64,000 bases of DNA from UBA7803 sp040219135. GTDB lineage: Bacteria; Pseudomonadota; Gammaproteobacteria; Pseudomonadales; Azotimanducaceae. The first letter of the stretch is position 1. Each line of letters opens with the position of its first letter. The DNA lies in contig JAVJTA010000017.1 of assembly GCA_040219135.1 (NCBI GenBank), forward strand, positions 248,001-312,000, read 5' to 3'. Positions 61,026-64,000 of the stretch are shown here, piece after piece. Both the position numbers and the translations under genes were made by a program. A model generated the notes under the pieces. It saw only the letters and a list, made by a program, of their open reading frames with translations, was not told the DNA's origin and made no database searches.

Positions 61026-61777
61026 TGCCCTGGGCCGTGATCGGCGGCTCCGGCGCTCTGCCGTTGGCCTTATCGCTGCAACCCGTCGAGGTGCCCGAGT
61101 CGCGCTATGGATCCGCGTCGGCCGATGTTCTGGCGGGTGAGGTCGGCACGCAGACTGTGCTGTTTCTGGCGCGCCACGGCACGCCGCATCGAATCGCGCC
61201 GCACGACATCAACTACCGGGCCAACATCGACGTCCTGCGGGGTCTGGGCGTGGAGGGCGTGATCGCGCTCAACACCGTGGGCGGCATCTCGGCATCGGCG
61301 GTCGCCGGCAGCCTGCACCTGCCGGATCAGATCATCGACTACACCTGGGGCCGTGAGCACACCTTCAGCGACGCCGAGGAACTGATTCACGCGGATTTCG
61401 CCGACCCCTTCGCCGACGGCCTGCGCCGGCGGCTGCGCCAGGCCGGGGACGCCGCCGGGGTGGCCGTGCACCAGGGCGGTGTCTATGGCGCCACCCAGGG
61501 GCCGCGCTTCGAAACCGCCGCTGAGATCGAGCGCATGGCGCGCGATGGCTGCGATCTGGTGGGGATGACGGGCATGCCGGAGGCCGCCCTGGCCCGGGAG
61601 GCGGGTCTGCCCTACGCGATGCTCTCGCTGGTGGTCAATCCTGCGGCCGGCCGGGCACGCGACCCCTTCGACCTCGACGCCATCGCGGCCGTGTCCGCGG
61701 CGGGTATGGCAGACGTCGAGCGGCTACTGCGTCGGTTTTTCGCTGCCGTCGATCTGCAGGGCGGCAAACGCCGCTGA
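61025..61777 (+). CDS. S-methyl-5'-thioinosine phosphorylase
   Basis: A 250-residue PNP/MTAP-family phosphorylase. It shows AVIGGSG at the phosphate site, the RHGTPHRIAPHDINYRAN block, and GVYGATQGPRFETAAEIERM and LVGMTGMPEAALARE. In Pseudomonas the orthologue next to csiV and mfd is a methylthioinosine phosphorylase; MTAP activity cannot be excluded. The last 54 bases overlap the convergent csiV. Confidence 0.9.
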   Translation: MPWAVIGGSGALPLALSLQPVEVPESRYGSASADVLAGEVGTQTVLFLARHGTPHRIAPHDINYRANIDVLRGLGVEGVIALNTVGGISASAVAGSLHLPDQIIDYTWGREHTFSDAEELIHADFADPFADGLRRRLRQAGDAAGVAVHQGGVYGATQGPRFETAAEIERMARDGCDLVGMTGMPEAALAREAGLPYAMLSLVVNPAAGRARDPFDLDAIAAVSAAGMADVERLLRRFFAAVDLQGGKRR

Positions 61778-62794
61778 CAGAGCCTCCGGCGGCTGAGCCG
61801 GCGTCATGCGCACCAGCACGCCGAGTTTCGGATGGTCCAGGTAGTGCAGCTCGTCGCTGCGCAGGCGCCGGCTTTCGCTCAGCTGCATCACCCCGGCGGG
61901 ATCGAAGGCCAGCCGCGCTGGCGGCACTGCGGCGGGATCCTCGCTCTGCGGCCGGTCGATGGGCGTGCGGCCGAGCAGGGGCTCGGTGTAGTAGATGCGG
62001 GCATGAAAATGCAGGTACCGCCCCACGGTGACGTCGAACGTGCCCTCGAGCGCGTGGGCATCGCCGAATCTCGGACCGACCCGGAACAGCAGCGGTTCCG
62101 GCGCGTCGCGCGCCGGCACGGGCTGCAGCCAGCGGCCGTGCAGCAGCACCCGGTAGCCGCCCCGGCGTTCCAGCCGGTTGGCCTCCGAGTTCAGGGTGAA
62201 GGTCTCCGGCGCCAGCCAGCGATAGCTGGCTTCCTCGAGCGATGCCTCGAACGCGGCAAGTTCGCGAAGGAAATCGAGCAGCGGATCCGGCGCCAGCCGC
62301 GGCTCGATCGTGGGCACGGGTCGGCGCGACGCGTCGGCCCCATCGTCCTGCCCGTCGTCCGGCTCATCGGCCGCTCGCGCCTCGCCGTATCGGGCATCGC
62401 CGAAGCGCGGGTCGGAAAACCCGTCGCTCGCGGTGACCGACTCCGGCAGCAGGCTCCGGTCCAGATACGGAAACGCCAGATAGGCCTGGGTGACCGGGTA
62501 CAGGTCGTAGCCGCGCGACGGCCGTCCGGGCTGCCCTCCTGGTGCGTCCGGCGCCAGCCAGCGCAGGTCTGCCGGCAGCGTCGCGGGTGCGCGCGCCAGC
62601 GCCTCGTCGCTGGCGTGATCCATGATCTGAGGGCGTTCGAATACCACGACCTCGGTGTAATACCAGGCTTGAGCGAGCAGATCCGTCGGCGCTTCGGCTT
62701 CGACCGCAGCGCTCGGTCCCGGCAACAGGGTGGCCAGCCACAGCAGCGCGAGCGCGGGGCGCTGGGCTGCGGTTCTGATCGGGCCTGCGCTCAC
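61724..62794 (-). CDS. csiV: CsiV-family protein
   Basis: A 356-residue exported protein with signal peptide (1-30) that ends near SAAVEAEAP. The CsiV hallmark WYYTEVVVFERP and the C-terminal block RLRSDELHYLDHPKLGVLVRM are present, as in the protein beside mfd in pseudomonads. The Vibrio founding member activates bile-salt-resistant peptidoglycan synthase PBP1a, but most members are uncharacterised. The GTG start overlaps the mfd stop by GTGA. Confidence 0.88.
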   Translation of the reverse strand: MSAGPIRTAAQRPALALLWLATLLPGPSAAVEAEAPTDLLAQAWYYTEVVVFERPQIMDHASDEALARAPATLPADLRWLAPDAPGGQPGRPSRGYDLYPVTQAYLAFPYLDRSLLPESVTASDGFSDPRFGDARYGEARAADEPDDGQDDGADASRRPVPTIEPRLAPDPLLDFLRELAAFEASLEEASYRWLAPETFTLNSEANRLERRGGYRVLLHGRWLQPVPARDAPEPLLFRVGPRFGDAHALEGTFDVTVGRYLHFHARIYYTEPLLGRTPIDRPQSEDPAAVPPARLAFDPAGVMQLSESRRLRSDELHYLDHPKLGVLVRMTPAQPPEALSAAFAALQIDGSEKPTQ

Positions 62795-64000
62795 CCGGCG
62801 AGCGCCCGGCTGTGGGCGTTGTCGTCGGCGAGGGTGTCGAGCAGGCCGAGAGCGAAGTCCATGCGCGCATCGAACTCCGGTAGCTGTCGGGTCACCCGCA
62901 GCTGGGTGGCGCCGTCGAGGCGGTAGGTAGCGGTCTGGGTCTGCACCAGGTGCACGATGCTGGCCGGGTTGACCCGGGTGTCCGCGTTGAATTCGAGCTT
63001 GCCGCCCCCCGGGCCCAGATCGAGCCGGCGGATGCCGAGCGCCTGCATGCGCAGCTTCACACCGGTCACCCGGAACAGCTGCTTGAGCGGCTCCGGCAGG
63101 GGACCGAAGCGGTCCACGACTTCGGCGCGAAGATCGTCGAGCTCGTCGTCGTCCGCGGCATTGGCGATGCGCTTGTAGAGAATCAGCCGGCCATGAACGT
63201 CCGGCAGGTAGTCGTCGGGAATACGCGCGCCGACGTGCAGGTTCACTTCCTGACTCAGCGGCTCGAGGGGCGCGTCCAGATCCGGGGTGCGGCCTTCGCG
63301 GATCGCCCGTACAGCGCGGTCGAGCAGCTCGGTGTACAGCGAGAACCCCACCGACTGAATCTGCCCCGACTGCTCCTCGCCGAGCAGCTCGCCGGCGCCG
63401 CGGATCTCCATGTCGTGGGTGGCCAGGGTGAAGCCGACGCCGAGCTCGCCGGCGGCCTGGATCGCCTCCAGGCGCTTCACCGCGTCGCCCGTCATCGCCT
63501 TCGGGTGCGGTGTCAGCAGGTAGGCGTAGGCCTGGCGGTGGGAGCGTCCGACGCGACCGCGCAGCTGGTGCAGCTGCGCCAGACCGAACTTGTCGGCGCG
63601 CTCGATGACGATGGTGTTGGCATTGGGAATATCGATGCCGTTCTCGATGATGGTGGTGCACACCAGAATGTTCAGCTGGCGGTGGTAGAAGTCGTTCATT
63701 ACCGTTTCCAGCTCGCGCTTCGGCATCTGCCCGTGACCGACGCCGATGCGCGCCTCGGGAATCCGCTCGGCAAGCTCCGCGGCGACGGCGTCGATGGTCT
63801 TGACCTCGTTGTGCAGGTAGAAGACCTGGCCGCCGCGCATCAGCTCGCGGCTGATGGCCTCCTGAATGACGTGGCCACGCTTCTCCATCACGAAGGTCTT
63901 GATCGACAGTCGCCGCGCGGGCGGCGTGGCGATGATGGACAGCTCGCGCAGACCGCTCATGGCCATGTTGAGGGTGCGCGGAATCGGCGTCGCCGTCAGG
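62791..64000 (-). CDS. mfd: Transcription-repair coupling factor Mfd (C-terminal part)
   Basis: The C-terminal 402 residues of the DNA translocase that removes stalled RNA polymerase. Visible are TATPIPRTL, ILVCTTIIENGIDIPNAN, HQLRGRVGRS and RGAGELLGEEQSGQI, followed by the TRCF domain. The 5' part lies beyond 64000. Confidence 0.97.
   Translation of the reverse strand, partial: LTATPIPRTLNMAMSGLRELSIIATPPARRLSIKTFVMEKRGHVIQEAISRELMRGGQVFYLHNEVKTIDAVAAELAERIPEARIGVGHGQMPKRELETVMNDFYHRQLNILVCTTIIENGIDIPNANTIVIERADKFGLAQLHQLRGRVGRSHRQAYAYLLTPHPKAMTGDAVKRLEAIQAAGELGVGFTLATHDMEIRGAGELLGEEQSGQIQSVGFSLYTELLDRAVRAIREGRTPDLDAPLEPLSQEVNLHVGARIPDDYLPDVHGRLILYKRIANAADDDELDDLRAEVVDRFGPLPEPLKQLFRVTGVKLRMQALGIRRLDLGPGGGKLEFNADTRVNPASIVHLVQTQTATYRLDGATQLRVTRQLPEFDARMDFALGLLDTLADDNAHSRALAG

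Overview
The window is a G+C-rich bacterial chromosome segment with tightly packed operons and many ATGA/GTGA stop-start overlaps. Gene content and order point to a gammaproteobacterium: topA next to lexA, then hpt, an MTIP-type phosphorylase, csiV and mfd resemble the Pseudomonas-type order, and pepN, pyrD class 2, nadK, glpG and tatD fit the same group. The genus cannot be told from the sequence alone. No rRNA, tRNA, CRISPR array, insertion sequence or prophage was recognised.

Region 1 (1-20217) is a low-oxygen and stress island. It holds a cbb3 oxidase operon (ccoNOQPG, ccoG cut by the window edge). An operon follows that reads Usp, phasin-like protein, globin, heme-type FixL, FixJ and a stand-alone receiver whose phospho-acceptor Asp is replaced by Glu. 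Next come two more Usp genes leading into an NfeD-type membrane protease and a slipin, then a Usp / Lon-like protease / tandem Usp operon, two more tandem Usp genes, and an 811-residue cd1-nitrite-reductase-like protein with three c-type heme sites. Counting the copies at 22478 and 51718, the window has nine Usp genes. Oxygen sensing, high-affinity respiration, heme proteins and proteolysis sit side by side, which suggests a survival programme for oxygen limitation; that is inference.

Region 2 (20356-32580) is mixed: a phosphotransferase-kinase fusion, a short DksA/TraR protein, Usp, D-cysteine desulfhydrase, a PfkB sugar kinase, small unknown proteins, a DsbA-like oxidoreductase, cysE, nadK, a MocA/XdhC pair and a rhomboid protease. 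Between dcyD and the PfkB gene is a strong candidate for an unannotated structured RNA (about 24084-24261, minus strand) with a promoter, five hairpins and a canonical terminator.

Region 3 (32585-48956) contains a DUF2797 gene and pepN, then a full MoxR / DUF58 / DUF4381 / BatA / BatBC / BatD operon, then pyrD, amtB, ddl and a small operon of a C39-like peptidase, a membrane peptide and an acetyltransferase.

Region 4 (48976-64000) is housekeeping and envelope: tatD, slt coupled to a Usp gene, topA, lexA with two SOS boxes, a LolA-like protein with a SPOR-plus-barrel protein, an MscS channel, hpt, a methylthioinosine phosphorylase, csiV and the 3' part of mfd.

A recurrent oddity is short tandem duplication exactly at gene edges: the ribosome-binding site and start of ccoN, the stop of amtB, the leader of amtB, the upstream region of dcyD, and the start of a 38-residue ORF.
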